A stretch of 64,000 nucleotides of DNA from Trinickia diaoshuihuensis (GTDB lineage Bacteria; Pseudomonadota; Gammaproteobacteria; Burkholderiales; Burkholderiaceae), in NCBI RefSeq assembly GCF_003390925.1, contig NZ_QUBS01000080.1:1-64000 (forward strand), in the 5' to 3' direction. The stretch's first letter is position 1. Each line of letters starts with the position of its first letter. This document shows positions 52,527-61,291 of the stretch, in pieces. A program made the translations under genes and the position numbers. The notes under the pieces were generated by a model that ran no database searches, was not told the origin of the DNA, and worked only from the letters and a program-made list of their open reading frames with translations.

Positions 52527-54212
52527 ATGAATCGCTCATTCACGATCAGGCCATCATCGCGAACCTTCGTCGCGGCATCGGCTCTGTCGCTGCTCTGCTC
52601 GCTTTCGCTCGCCGCCGCCACGCCGCCGGCGCTCCCGTCACCGCAAGTCCAGCTCGCCGACGGCGCGATCGCCGGCGAGCGCGCGATAAGCGGGGCTCAA
52701 CCACTGAATGTCTTTCGCGGTATCCCGTACGCCGCGCCGCCGGTGGACTCGAACCGCTGGCACGCGCCGCAACCGGCGGCCCGCTGGAGCGGCGTGCGCG
52801 AGGCGAAGCAGTTCGCCCCGCGCTGCATGCAAATGGACCTGCCCGGCCTCACCTTCCGCTCCGATCGGATGAGCGAAGATTGCCTTTATCTGAACGTCTG
52901 GGCGCCGGTCCAACAGCCGAACGAAGCGATGCCCGTGCTCGTCTATTTTCACGGCGGCGGTTTCGCGGTCGGCGACGGCTCCGAGCCGCGCTACGACGGG
53001 GCGAATCTCGCGGCGCGCGGCATCGTGGTCGTGACGGTCAACTATCGGCTCGGCGCGTTCGGTTTCATGATGCATCCCGATGCGGCGGGAGAAGGCGGCG
53101 CCGGCACCGCGGGCAATTACGGGCTGCTCGATCAGCAAGCGGCGTTGCGGTGGGTGCGCGAGAACATCGCGCGCTTCGGCGGCAATCCCGCCCAGGTCAC
53201 GATCGCGGGGGAAACGGCCGGCGCGATCGCCGTGAGCGCGCATATGGCATCGCCGACCTCGCGCGGGTTGTTTGCGCGCGCGATCGGAGAGAGCGGCGGC
53301 GCGTTTGCGCCCAACGCCTTTTGGCGCCGCGAAAAAGCGGAGCGTGTGGCGCGAGGATTCGCGGCGCTGGCCGGCGCCGAATCGCTGCAAGCGTTGCGCA
53401 AGCTATCGGCCGAGCAACTGCAAGCGGCGATGGGTACTTACTCGGCCCCCTCGCCGTCGTTTTGGCCAACCATCGACGGACATTTTCTGACCGACACGCC
53501 GGCTGCGATCTTCGAGGCGGGGGCTCAGGCGCCGGTCCCGCTGCTCGTCGGCTCGAACTCGGCGGAAAGCCACGCTCGAACGGTGTATGGCCCCATGGAA
53601 CCGACCGAGGAAAATTGGTCCATCATCATGCAGGCCGTCTTCGGCAACGCACTGCCGGAAGCGCGCAAATTCTATCCGGGAGGGAACGCCGCCGAAATCG
53701 CGCAGTCGGCGACGACGCTCACGAACGACATCACGATCAGCCATAGCGTCTGGCGTTGGATGGATTTGCATCGGCAAACGGGCCGCGCCCCCGTCTATTT
53801 CTACTTGTTCACGCATCGCCGCCCGCCGGCCGTCGCGGGCTATGACGACTCAGCACCCGCTACCGGCGCGCCACACCGGTCGGAAATCGTCTATGCGTTG
53901 AGCACGCTCGACGAGGACCGTCGCTACCCGTGGAGGAAGGACGATCGCACCGTCGCGCGGATCTTCTCGGGATACATCGAGCAGTTCGTGAAAACAGGCA
54001 ACCCGAACGGCCGCTACGACAGGCAGTCGAACTTCACGAAGATCGGGCGCGTGCCGGACCTGCAAGCGGCGCCCGATTGGCCCGCCGCGCGGCTCGGCCG
54101 CGACGGGATCGTGCGGCAAGTGATTGCGCTGGACACGCACACGATCGAGGATCCGAGCGCCGAACGCCAAGCACTCGTCGAGCGGGTCATGAGTAGCCGC
54201 GGCGGGAAGTAA
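52527..54212 (+). CDS. Exported carboxylesterase type B with Thr replacing the nucleophile Ser
   Basis: A 561-aa alpha/beta-hydrolase of the esterase B family with a signal peptide (cleavage near LAAATP, residue 31). Oxyanion loop VYFHGGGFAVGDG, NYRLGAFGFM and WVRENIARFGGNP are typical. The nucleophile elbow, normally GESAG, reads AGETAGA: residue 230 is Thr (codon ACG at 53214). The other triad members remain: Glu347 (GSNSAE) and His450 (GAPHRSEIVY). The enzyme may be inactive, or may use Thr. It is preceded by a weak AAAGGG ribosome site and converges with the propeller gene (stop to stop, 1 base). Confidence 0.87.
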   Translation: MNRSFTIRPSSRTFVAASALSLLCSLSLAAATPPALPSPQVQLADGAIAGERAISGAQPLNVFRGIPYAAPPVDSNRWHAPQPAARWSGVREAKQFAPRCMQMDLPGLTFRSDRMSEDCLYLNVWAPVQQPNEAMPVLVYFHGGGFAVGDGSEPRYDGANLAARGIVVVTVNYRLGAFGFMMHPDAAGEGGAGTAGNYGLLDQQAALRWVRENIARFGGNPAQVTIAGETAGAIAVSAHMASPTSRGLFARAIGESGGAFAPNAFWRREKAERVARGFAALAGAESLQALRKLSAEQLQAAMGTYSAPSPSFWPTIDGHFLTDTPAAIFEAGAQAPVPLLVGSNSAESHARTVYGPMEPTEENWSIIMQAVFGNALPEARKFYPGGNAAEIAQSATTLTNDITISHSVWRWMDLHRQTGRAPVYFYLFTHRRPPAVAGYDDSAPATGAPHRSEIVYALSTLDEDRRYPWRKDDRTVARIFSGYIEQFVKTGNPNGRYDRQSNFTKIGRVPDLQAAPDWPAARLGRDGIVRQVIALDTHTIEDPSAERQALVERVMSSRGGK

Positions 54213-54213
54213 G

Positions 54214-54915
54214 TCAGGCCCCTTCGCCGGGGGCATCGACGGCGGCCGCCCCGCCGCTCTCGGCCTTGGCACGGCGCGCGGGGCGGCGCACGGTTCTGAG
54301 CTTCGCGCTCGTGCCGCCGCCGCAGAAAAAGCGATCGCCCCCGTCCGATTCGAGCCCCGACACGATCATCCCATCGGGCATCGCAAGCGCCTCGATCACC
54401 TCGCCCGATTGCGGATCGACATGCCGGATTTCGCTGCGCTCGTCTTCCCAGGTGCCGTGCCACAGTTCACCGTCCACCCACGTGACGCCCGTCACGAACC
54501 GGTTCGATTCGATCGTGCGCAATACGGCGCCCGTCTCGGGATCGATTTGGTGAATCTTGCGCGCCTTGTACTGCGCGATCCAAAGCCGCCCCTCCGCCCA
54601 TGCGAGCCCCGAATGACCGCCGCCCGGCGGCGCTTCGATCGTCGCGAGTACTTGCCCCGTGGCGGGGTCGAGCTTGCGGATGACATCGCCGGCCAATTGA
54701 AACAGATGCTTGCCGTCGAAGGCGGTGCCCGCCGATGCGGGTACGTCGAACGTGCGCCGCAGTTGCCCGCTCGCGGGATCGAGGGCACACAGCTTGTCGC
54801 CGGCGGCGAACCAGACCCGGCTACCGTCGTAGGTCACGCCCGCCACGTTGTCCACGCCCGGCAACGGCCCGTACTCATGCAAGATTTCGGCATTCGATCG
54901 TTTCATGGCGCTCAT
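54214..54915 (-). CDS. Beta-propeller (YncE/SMP-30-like) protein, cytoplasmic
   Basis: A 233-aa protein made of propeller repeats; repeated elements are GVTYDGSRVWFAAGDKLCALDPASGQ, VIRKLDPATGQVLATIE, HQIDPETGAVLRTIE and HVDPQSGEVIEAL in separate blades, each with the ID/LDPxTG turn. It has no signal peptide. Start ATG 54915 lies one base after the stop of the upstream regulator gene, so translation is probably coupled. The C-terminus is Arg/Ala-rich. Could act as a sensor or enzyme (lactonase or cyclase relatives) working with the regulator; unknown. Confidence 0.75.
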   Translation of the reverse strand: MSAMKRSNAEILHEYGPLPGVDNVAGVTYDGSRVWFAAGDKLCALDPASGQLRRTFDVPASAGTAFDGKHLFQLAGDVIRKLDPATGQVLATIEAPPGGGHSGLAWAEGRLWIAQYKARKIHQIDPETGAVLRTIESNRFVTGVTWVDGELWHGTWEDERSEIRHVDPQSGEVIEALAMPDGMIVSGLESDGGDRFFCGGGTSAKLRTVRRPARRAKAESGGAAAVDAPGEGA

Positions 54916-54916
54916 C

Positions 54917-56137
54917 CTATTCGTTTGCCCACGGCGTGGGGAGTAACAAAGCCGTCGCGAATCCGATGACGCTCGGGAGCATCCAACGGCGCGCACGCCC
55001 CGCTCCGACCGATTGGATCTTGCCGGAGCCGGCCAGCGCGTCGAGGGCTCGCTGCACCGAACGCTGACTCGCGCCCAACGCCAGCGCCAGCGCGGAACTC
55101 GACCACGACTCACCGTCGCCGAGCAGCGCGAGCACAGCCGCATGTTTCTCGTCCACGGGCCTCGCCAATACGACGACCTCCGAGGCGAGCGTCGGCATCA
55201 GCGCGAAGCCGCGCTTGGTGGCCGTGACATCGGCCACCGGCCGCAGCAACGCGCGCAAGCGGCCGATCTCGACGCGCAGCCGCGCGCGGTGCGACTCGTC
55301 GATCGCCTTGGCGCGGAAGGCCCTCGCGATCAACGCCTCTCTGGGCACGTCCTCGGGCCACGCCTGCGCGAGTTCGCACACCAGCGAGAACAATACGGGA
55401 CGGGAGGTGAGCGAAATATTCGTGTCCGCCACGCGAACCGCGTAACGGCATGCATCGACGATCAAGCGACGCGGCGAGGCGAGCGCCTGCGCTTGCTCCA
55501 GCGTAACGGGCCGCGTCCGGCCCTGCGCGATCAAGCGCGCTGCCGGCGCGCTCAGCGCGAGCGCCGCGCGTTCGACCTCGGCGATCAGCGCGTCGATGCC
55601 CGATTCGCGCGCGGCTTGTTCGGCTCGCCGCAGCGCATCGCGTGCCTGTGCGGCGTGCAGCCGTCGCAGCGCAATGCCTGCCGCGACGAGTGCGCGCGAT
55701 GCCCGCAACGCTGCCGGCAATGCGCGCGCCGAATCGGCTTCCAGCACGCGTTCGGCTTCGTCGGGCAGCCCCGTCAACAAAAGACAGCGCGCCTCGAGGC
55801 AACGCGCGTGCGCGGCATTGATCCGATCGCCGTGCGCCTCGAGCGCCGCATGCGCCGCGCCGAGCGACTTGCGCGGGCCGCTCAGATCGCGCGCGGCGAG
55901 CGCCACCTCGGCTTCGGCCACCACGCAGCGCGCACGAGCCAGCGGCGCCTTGCCGCCGAAGGCGCGCGCCGCGGTGCGCAGCAATACCTTCGCGCGCGCA
56001 AGCTCGCCCAGTTGGGCCATGGCGATACCGCGCAGCGCCAGTGCGGGGGCGTCGTCGCGCAGTGCGACGCGGTTCAGGGCGCCGAGCGCGTCGCCCGTCG
56101 CGAGGGCACGCGCGGCGGCGGCAATCAGGGCGTCCAT
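54917..56137 (-). CDS. Helical-repeat regulator with C-terminal winged helix
   Basis: A 406-aa cytoplasmic protein, Ala-rich helices for residues 1-215 that resemble TPR-type repeats, then a middle domain with PVLFSLVCELAQAWPEDVPREALIARAF (winged-helix-like, about 240-300) and a C-terminal MarR/IclR-like HTH (SSSALALALGASQRSVQRALDALAGSGKIQ). Ligand unknown. It overlaps functionally with the propeller gene one base downstream and diverges from the DUF899 gene at 56292 (154 bases), so it probably controls both. Family name is not certain. Confidence 0.72.
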   Translation of the reverse strand: MDALIAAAARALATGDALGALNRVALRDDAPALALRGIAMAQLGELARAKVLLRTAARAFGGKAPLARARCVVAEAEVALAARDLSGPRKSLGAAHAALEAHGDRINAAHARCLEARCLLLTGLPDEAERVLEADSARALPAALRASRALVAAGIALRRLHAAQARDALRRAEQAARESGIDALIAEVERAALALSAPAARLIAQGRTRPVTLEQAQALASPRRLIVDACRYAVRVADTNISLTSRPVLFSLVCELAQAWPEDVPREALIARAFRAKAIDESHRARLRVEIGRLRALLRPVADVTATKRGFALMPTLASEVVVLARPVDEKHAAVLALLGDGESWSSSALALALGASQRSVQRALDALAGSGKIQSVGAGRARRWMLPSVIGFATALLLPTPWANE

Positions 56138-56291
56138 GCGAATCCCGCCATACTTGTCACTCCCCCCGGATGGGTGCCGGTCACTAATCTAGCACGTGCC
56201 GTCTCGAGAGAAGTTCACGTCTTGCCGGCGCCATGGCTGCCCTGCCTCGCTCGCTGCGCGGCCGCCCGACACTCATTCGAAGGAGAAAACG

Positions 56292-57056
56292 ATGACGACC
56301 CATGCGATAGGCACGCGCGAAGCGTGGCTGGCCGCACGGCTTCAGTTGCTCGAAGCCGAAAAAGCGCTGACTCGGCGCAGCGACGAACTCGCCCGGCAGC
56401 GCCAAGCGCTGCCCTGGGTGCCGGTGGACAAGACTTACCGGTTCGAAACGGAGCACGGCCCGGCCTCGCTGGCCGACCTATTCGAGGGACGCTCGCAACT
56501 GCTCGTTTATCACTTCATGTTCGGCCCCGACTACAAAGCCGGCTGCCCGTCGTGTTCCTCGATCGCCGACGCGCTCGACGGTTTCGCGGTCCATCTCGCG
56601 CAGCACGACGTCACGTTGACCGCTGTTTCGCGCGCCTCGCTCGACAAGCTGCAAGCCTACAAGCGGCGCATGGGGTGGACGTTTCCGTGGGCCAGTTCCG
56701 GAGACAACGATTTCAACTTCGATTTCAACGTCTCGTTCACGCAGATGCAGCAGCGCGACGGCGAAGTCGAATACAACTACGTGCGTGGCCGCCATGCGAT
56801 GGACGCCGACCCGGCGCCCGCCCCCGTCGAACAATTCGCGCAAAGCTGCGGGACCGATACGAAGACCTACGCGAGAGACCGGCCCGGCATGAGCGCGTTC
56901 GTGCTCGAGGACGGCACGGTCTATCACACGTATTCGACCTATGCCCGCGGGCTCGACGCGTTATGGGGCATGTACCAGTGGCTCGACCGCGCGCCGCTTG
57001 GCCGTAACGAGACCGGCGTCTGGTGGAAGCGGCACGATGAGTACGCGCATCGGTGA
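56292..57056 (+). CDS. DUF899-family thioredoxin-like protein
   Basis: A 254-aa cytoplasmic protein of the DUF899 family, which has a thioredoxin-related fold. An N-terminal helical segment (residues 8-42) is followed by the fold; Cys85 and Cys88 form a CPSC motif in AGCPSCSSIADALDG. ETGVWWKRHDEYA at the C-terminus is typical. AAGGAGAAAACG precedes the ATG. Role unknown; the CxxC suggests redox function. It overlaps a small membrane-protein gene by 20 bases and diverges from the helical-repeat regulator. Confidence 0.85.
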   Translation: MTTHAIGTREAWLAARLQLLEAEKALTRRSDELARQRQALPWVPVDKTYRFETEHGPASLADLFEGRSQLLVYHFMFGPDYKAGCPSCSSIADALDGFAVHLAQHDVTLTAVSRASLDKLQAYKRRMGWTFPWASSGDNDFNFDFNVSFTQMQQRDGEVEYNYVRGRHAMDADPAPAPVEQFAQSCGTDTKTYARDRPGMSAFVLEDGTVYHTYSTYARGLDALWGMYQWLDRAPLGRNETGVWWKRHDEYAHR

Positions 57057-57270
57057 GTTCGGCGCGCCGGCCCGTGCGAGGTTCGACGCGGCTCTTGGCT
57101 TTGCATGGGGCCTGTCGGTTGCCGCCACCCTCTGGGTGTGCCGCTCGATGCCGGCGATGGGCGAGAGTCCGATGCCCGGTGGATGGTCGATGTCGGCGGC
57201 ATGGATGCCGATGCTGCTGGCGACGGGGGTATTCATGATCGTGCGTGTCGCGGCGAAGGCGCTTGCCTAG
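57037..57270 (+). CDS. Small Met-rich membrane protein (DUF2182-like fragment)
   Basis: A 77-aa frame with two hydrophobic helices (about 17-35 and 50-75) and a Met-rich link: CRSMPAMGESPMPGG and WSMSAAWMPMLLA. It overlaps the DUF899 gene by 20 bases and has GGAAGCGGCACG before ATG 57037. The Met/Trp pattern recalls DUF2182 integral membrane proteins, but those are about 230-270 aa; this looks like only their N-terminal part, perhaps truncated. Convergent with the CMD gene, five bases between. Function unknown. Confidence 0.5.
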   Translation: MSTRIGEFGAPARARFDAALGFAWGLSVAATLWVCRSMPAMGESPMPGGWSMSAAWMPMLLATGVFMIVRVAAKALA

Positions 57271-57275
57271 GTCCG

Positions 57276-57848
57276 TCACTCGGCGAACGGCAGCGGCGCA
57301 TCGCCATCGACTCGCATCCCGAACACGTTGAGCGTCATCGAGACCAAAGCGTAATAGCCGAGCAGGCCCACGAGGTTGACCGTCGTTTCATGGCCGAAGC
57401 GCTGCACGGCTTTGTCGAATGTCGTATCCGTCACGCGCTTCGCGTCGTACAACTCTGTCGCGAAGTCGTAAATCAAGGCGTCGTCCGCATCCGCGAAATC
57501 GGGGCGCCGCCCCTCGAGCAACGCCTTCGCGACATCGGACGGCAGCCCCGCCTCGAGGGCGATCGGATAGTGGATCTGCCATTCTGCCTGCGCGCGCCAC
57601 TGGGCCGCCGTCACCAAGATCGCAAGCTCGGAAAGGCGTAACGGCAGACCGGTTTGATAGCGGCAAAACGCGCCGAGCCGCTGCGCCCTCTCGGCGAGTT
57701 CGGGACTCGCGATCCAGGCGAGAAACGGACCGGCAAGATTGCCGCGCGGCCCCGACAAGATCTCGTCCAATACGGCCAATTGAGCGGGCGTGGCCGCCGC
57801 CCGATCGAATGGCGGCAAGCGGCCGGCCTCGGTTCCTTTCGTGTTCAT
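57276..57848 (-). CDS. Carboxymuconolactone decarboxylase-family protein
   Basis: A 190-aa helical protein of the CMD/AhpD-like family. It shows RLSELAILVTAAQWRAQAEWQIHYPIAL, then DADDALIYDFATELYD and VNLVGLLGYYALVSMTLNVF. The AhpD-type CxxC is absent, so a peroxide-reductase role is unlikely and a decarboxylase or isomerase-like one more so. ATG 57848 has GGAGATGCG upstream. It is last of three minus-strand genes with the aminotransferase and ArgC copy 2. Confidence 0.84.
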   Translation of the reverse strand: MNTKGTEAGRLPPFDRAAATPAQLAVLDEILSGPRGNLAGPFLAWIASPELAERAQRLGAFCRYQTGLPLRLSELAILVTAAQWRAQAEWQIHYPIALEAGLPSDVAKALLEGRRPDFADADDALIYDFATELYDAKRVTDTTFDKAVQRFGHETTVNLVGLLGYYALVSMTLNVFGMRVDGDAPLPFAE

Positions 57849-57889
57849 CGCATCTCCGTCGTTCGTACTAGAGGGCCCCAAAGCGCGAA

Positions 57890-59236
57890 TCACCTTGGCG
57901 CCACCGCACCGGCTTCTGTCAGCGCCGCACCGACAGCATCGCACAAGCGCTCGGCGATACGCTCGATATCGCCGGCGGTACAAATGAACGGCGGCGCGAG
58001 GAGGACGTGGTCGCCGCGCGTGCCGTCGATCGTTCCGCCCATCGGGTACACCATCAAGCCACGTGCCATCGCTTGCTGCTTGATGAGCGCATTGAGCTTG
58101 CATCGTGGGTCGAACGGCGCTTTGCTCTCGCGCTCCAGCACGAATTCGACGCCGACGAACAGACCCCGGCCGCGAATGTCGCCGACATGCGGATGCTGCG
58201 CGAACCGTTCGCGCAATATCGCGCGCAATTGCTCGCCGCGGGTCTTCACGTTCGCGAGCAAATCGTCCTCCTCGATCACGCGCTGCACTTCGAGCGCGGC
58301 GGCGCAGGCCGTCGCATGTCCCATGTAAGTATGGCCGTGCTGGAAAAAACCCGAACCGCGCACGATGGCGTCGTAGACTCGGTCGCCGACGAGCATTGCG
58401 CCGATCGGCTGATAGCCGGCGCCGAGGCCCTTGGCGATCGTCATCAAATCGGGGGAGACGCCCTCTTCCTCGCACGCATAGAGGTAGCCGGTGCGCCCCA
58501 TTCCGCACATCACTTCATCGAGAATCAAGAGCACGCCGTACTTGTCGCAAACCTCGCGGATCTTGCGGAAGTATCCGGCCACGGGCGGCACCGCGCCCGC
58601 GGTTGCACCGACCACCGTCTCGGCCACGAAACCGGCGACAGTATCCGGGCCGAGTTCGAGGATCGTGCGTTCGAGTTCGTCCGCCAATCGCTGAGCGTAG
58701 GCTGCCTCCGATTCGCCGCTCGCTTGATTGCGGTACGCATAACAGGGGCTGACGTGATGCGCTTCGATCAGCAGCGGCAGGAACGGTTCGCGCCGCCAAG
58801 CGTTGCCGCCGATCGCAAGCGCGCCGAGCGTATTGCCGTGATAGCTCTGGCGCCGCGCGATGAAACGCTTGCGCGCGGGCTGGCCTACTTCCACGAAATA
58901 CTGGCGCGCGAGCTTCAGCGAGGCCTCGATCGCCTCCGAGCCGCCCGAAACGAAGTACACATGCCCGACACCAGGCGGCGCCTTCGACACGAGCCGCTCG
59001 GCCAATGCTTCCGCGGCCTCGGTCGTGAAAAACGACGTGTGCGCGTAGGCCAGTTGGCGGGCCTGCTTCTCGATGGCGTCGATCACGCGCCGGTGGCTAT
59101 GGCCGAGACACGAGACGGCGGCGCCGCCGCTCGCGTCGATATAGCGCTTGCCCGTGGAGTCGACGATCTCGATGCCGTCTCCGGCCACGGCGATGGGCAA
59201 CGGCTTGTTCGGCATCCGATGGAAAACATAGGACAT
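57890..59236 (-). CDS. Class III (omega) aminotransferase
   Basis: A 448-aa PLP enzyme of the class III family (omega-amino-acid or diamine transaminases). It contains GDGIEIVDSTGKRYIDASGGAAVSCLGHSH in parts, FVSGGSEAIEASLKLARQ, the Asp of ILDEVMCGMGRTG, and the PLP Lys in TIAKGLGAGYQPIGAM. It has GFFQHGHTYMGHA, typical of the group. ATG 59236 is preferred over an upstream hydrophobic extension. It lies between ArgC copy 2 and the CMD gene; substrates cannot be deduced. A nearby AT-rich region with a palindrome at 59283 is the probable promoter. Confidence 0.92.
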   Translation of the reverse strand: MSYVFHRMPNKPLPIAVAGDGIEIVDSTGKRYIDASGGAAVSCLGHSHRRVIDAIEKQARQLAYAHTSFFTTEAAEALAERLVSKAPPGVGHVYFVSGGSEAIEASLKLARQYFVEVGQPARKRFIARRQSYHGNTLGALAIGGNAWRREPFLPLLIEAHHVSPCYAYRNQASGESEAAYAQRLADELERTILELGPDTVAGFVAETVVGATAGAVPPVAGYFRKIREVCDKYGVLLILDEVMCGMGRTGYLYACEEEGVSPDLMTIAKGLGAGYQPIGAMLVGDRVYDAIVRGSGFFQHGHTYMGHATACAAALEVQRVIEEDDLLANVKTRGEQLRAILRERFAQHPHVGDIRGRGLFVGVEFVLERESKAPFDPRCKLNALIKQQAMARGLMVYPMGGTIDGTRGDHVLLAPPFICTAGDIERIAERLCDAVGAALTEAGAVAPR

Positions 59237-59282
59237 GGGCACTCCGATTCCAACAACATACAACGTTACAAACAATACTAAC

Positions 59283-59296
59283 ACAACATATGTTGT
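59283..59296. promoter_or_regulatory. AT-rich palindrome before the aminotransferase gene
   Basis: ACAACATATGTTGT is a perfect 14-bp palindrome. ACAACATA also occurs at 59253-59260, 30 bases away, and the whole 59250-59300 stretch is unusually AT-rich for this genome. It has the look of an operator and promoter region for the aminotransferase gene. Confidence 0.5.
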
Positions 59297-59321
59297 TATA
59301 AGATGCGCGCCCACGTCGCAT

Positions 59322-60248
59322 CTACGCACCAAGCATCAAATCGAGATTCTGCACGGCTGCGCCGGAGGCGCCTTTGCCGAGGTTGTCGAATACGGCCGAC
59401 AGCAGTACCTGCCCCCGGTCCGCATTGACGAACACGCCCAACCGCAAGTCGTTCGTCCCGTTCAACGCTTGCGGATCGAGATGCGTTGCGGCACGGGCAT
59501 CGGCGAGCGGCATCACCTGCACGTGCCGCGCGCCCGCATAGCGCTCGGTCAGACACGCATGCAACCGTTCGCCGCCGGTGCCGGCCGGGAGCAAGCGCAA
59601 CGCAATGGGGATCGTCAACACGATGCCTTGCCTGAATGCGCCGTAGGCGGGAACGAAGAATGGACGATGCGCCAAGCCCGCGTGCAACTCGATCTCGGGC
59701 GTGTGCTTATGTTCGAGCGCCAGTCCATACACCTTGAACGGCGCGGCGTGCGACGCCTCGCCCGACTCGTATTCGTCGATCGCGGCCCGCCCGCCGCCCG
59801 AATAGCCCGAGACCGCATGGATCGCAACCGGATAGTCGCGCGGCAGCAGACCTGCCTCGATCAGCGGACGCAGCAGCGCGATCGCGCCAGTCGGATAGCA
59901 ACCCGGGTTCGTCACTCGCTCGGCGCGCGCGATACGTTGCGCTTGCCCCTCGTCCAGTTCAGGTAATCCGTAGACCCATTGCGGCTGCGTGCGATGGGCC
60001 GAGCTTGCATCGATCACCCGCACCTCGGGGCGACGGATAGCGGCCACCGCTTCGCGCGCGGCGGCATCGGGCAGACACAATATGGCGATGTCGCAATCGT
60101 TGATGGCCTCGCCTCGGCGTTGCAGGTCCTTGCGCTCGGCGCTGGGCAGCGTGACCAGACGAAGGTCCGTTCTGCCGCGTAGGCGCTCGTGAATCTGCAA
60201 CCCGGTCGTGCCCTGGTCGCCATCGATGAAAACGGTCGGAACATGCAT
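59322..60248 (-). CDS. argC: N-acetyl-gamma-glutamyl-phosphate reductase, type 2 ArgC (copy 2)
   Basis: A 308-aa protein of the same type 2 ArgC family as 24904, about 45% identical by eye. It has [14 protein letters not shown] and the classical catalytic motif TNPGCYPT (Cys117), [11 protein letters not shown] and [11 protein letters not shown]. Its location with a class III aminotransferase and next to a LysR regulator suggests it may work on another N-acyl or amino-acid phosphate rather than in core arginine synthesis; this is inference. Which of the two copies is the true ArgC is not clear. Confidence 0.83.
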   Translation of the reverse strand: MHVPTVFIDGDQGTTGLQIHERLRGRTDLRLVTLPSAERKDLQRRGEAINDCDIAILCLPDAAAREAVAAIRRPEVRVIDASSAHRTQPQWVYGLPELDEGQAQRIARAERVTNPGCYPTGAIALLRPLIEAGLLPRDYPVAIHAVSGYSGGGRAAIDEYESGEASHAAPFKVYGLALEHKHTPEIELHAGLAHRPFFVPAYGAFRQGIVLTIPIALRLLPAGTGGERLHACLTERYAGARHVQVMPLADARAATHLDPQALNGTNDLRLGVFVNADRGQVLLSAVFDNLGKGASGAAVQNLDLMLGA

Positions 60249-60323
60249 GCGATCGCCCTCCTTCGGTGCGGTTTTCGAAAATGGAGACCGTATCGTGCGC
60301 CCAGCACCTCACCTATGAAAAGT

Positions 60324-60347
60324 TGAATTTCATAACGATGTAATTCA
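60324..60347. promoter_or_regulatory. LysR-type operator between argC copy 2 and the LysR gene
   Basis: TGAATT and AATTCA, an inverted repeat with a 12-base spacer, in an AT-rich divergent promoter region. It fits the dyad form of LysR binding sites and sits 37 bases before the LysR start. Confidence 0.55.
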
Positions 60348-60383
60348 TGATTTCTGAATCACCGATATTCATGGAGACCGCCG

Positions 60384-61268
60384 ATGCGCGAGATCAGCTT
60401 GGACCGTTTGCGCACGCTCGTGGCGATCGCGGACCACGGCTCGTTCGCAGGCGCCGCGCAAGTGCTCCATCTCGCGCCGCCGACGGTCAGCCTACACATC
60501 GCCGAACTCGAAAGCCGAATCGGCGCACCGCTGCTTTCACGCAAGCGCGGCAACGTTCGCCCGTCGCCGATCGGGGACGTGCTCGTCGAGCGCGCGCGGC
60601 GTCTGCTGGCCGAGGTCGAATCGACACTCGACGATGTCAGCCGGCAAGTGCAGGGCCTCGCGGGCCGCGTCCGCCTCGGTGCATCGACGGGCGCAATCGC
60701 GCATCTACTGCCGCAAGCGATCGCGCAACTGCGCGAACATCACCCCGATATCGACGTCCAGATCGCCGTGCTGACCTCGCAAGAAACGCTGGCGCGCCTC
60801 GCTCAGGGCACGCTCGATGTCGGCATCGTCGCCTTGCCGCAATCGACAGCGGCGGGGCTCGCGATACGGCCTTGGCGGCGCGATCCCGTCATGGCATTCC
60901 TGCCGGCCGATTGGAATCCGCCCGCGCGCGTCACGCCCGCTTGGCTCGCCGCACAGCCGCTGATTCTGAACGACGCGAACACGCGGCTTTCGCGGCAGAC
61001 GTCGGAATGGTTCGCGCTCGGCGGCTATCGGCCGGCCGCGCGGATCGAGTTGAACTACAACGATGCGATCAAAAGTCTCGTGGCCGCAGGGTACGGCGCG
61101 ACGCTGCTGCCGCACGAGGCCGGGGCCGCGCGCTCGGATCCTCGCATCGCCATGCGGCCGCTGCGTCCCGCGTTATGGCGCGAACTGGGCATCGCGCATC
61201 GAACCGGCAACGTCGAGCGCGCCACCGGGCACGTACTCGACGCACTGTGGGCGCTCAAGGCGCGCTAA
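60384..61268 (+). CDS. LysR-family transcriptional regulator
   Basis: A 294-aa LysR regulator. HTH at residues 4-62: LDRLRTLVAIADHGSFAGAAQVLHL with TVSLHIAELESRIG; inducer domain from about residue 90. ATG 60384. It is divergent from the ArgC2/aminotransferase/CMD genes and is their likely activator, through the inverted repeat at 60324. It converges on the propeller gene (23 bases between). Inducer unknown. Confidence 0.9.
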   Translation: MREISLDRLRTLVAIADHGSFAGAAQVLHLAPPTVSLHIAELESRIGAPLLSRKRGNVRPSPIGDVLVERARRLLAEVESTLDDVSRQVQGLAGRVRLGASTGAIAHLLPQAIAQLREHHPDIDVQIAVLTSQETLARLAQGTLDVGIVALPQSTAAGLAIRPWRRDPVMAFLPADWNPPARVTPAWLAAQPLILNDANTRLSRQTSEWFALGGYRPAARIELNYNDAIKSLVAAGYGATLLPHEAGAARSDPRIAMRPLRPALWRELGIAHRTGNVERATGHVLDALWALKAR

Positions 61269-61291
61269 CACGCGATCTCGATCCCGAGCGT

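Noticed and set aside
55013-57007. 664-aa plus-strand frame across the regulator and DUF899 genes
   Set aside because: It runs antisense to one real gene and out of frame with the other; composition is Arg-rich and lacks any domain.
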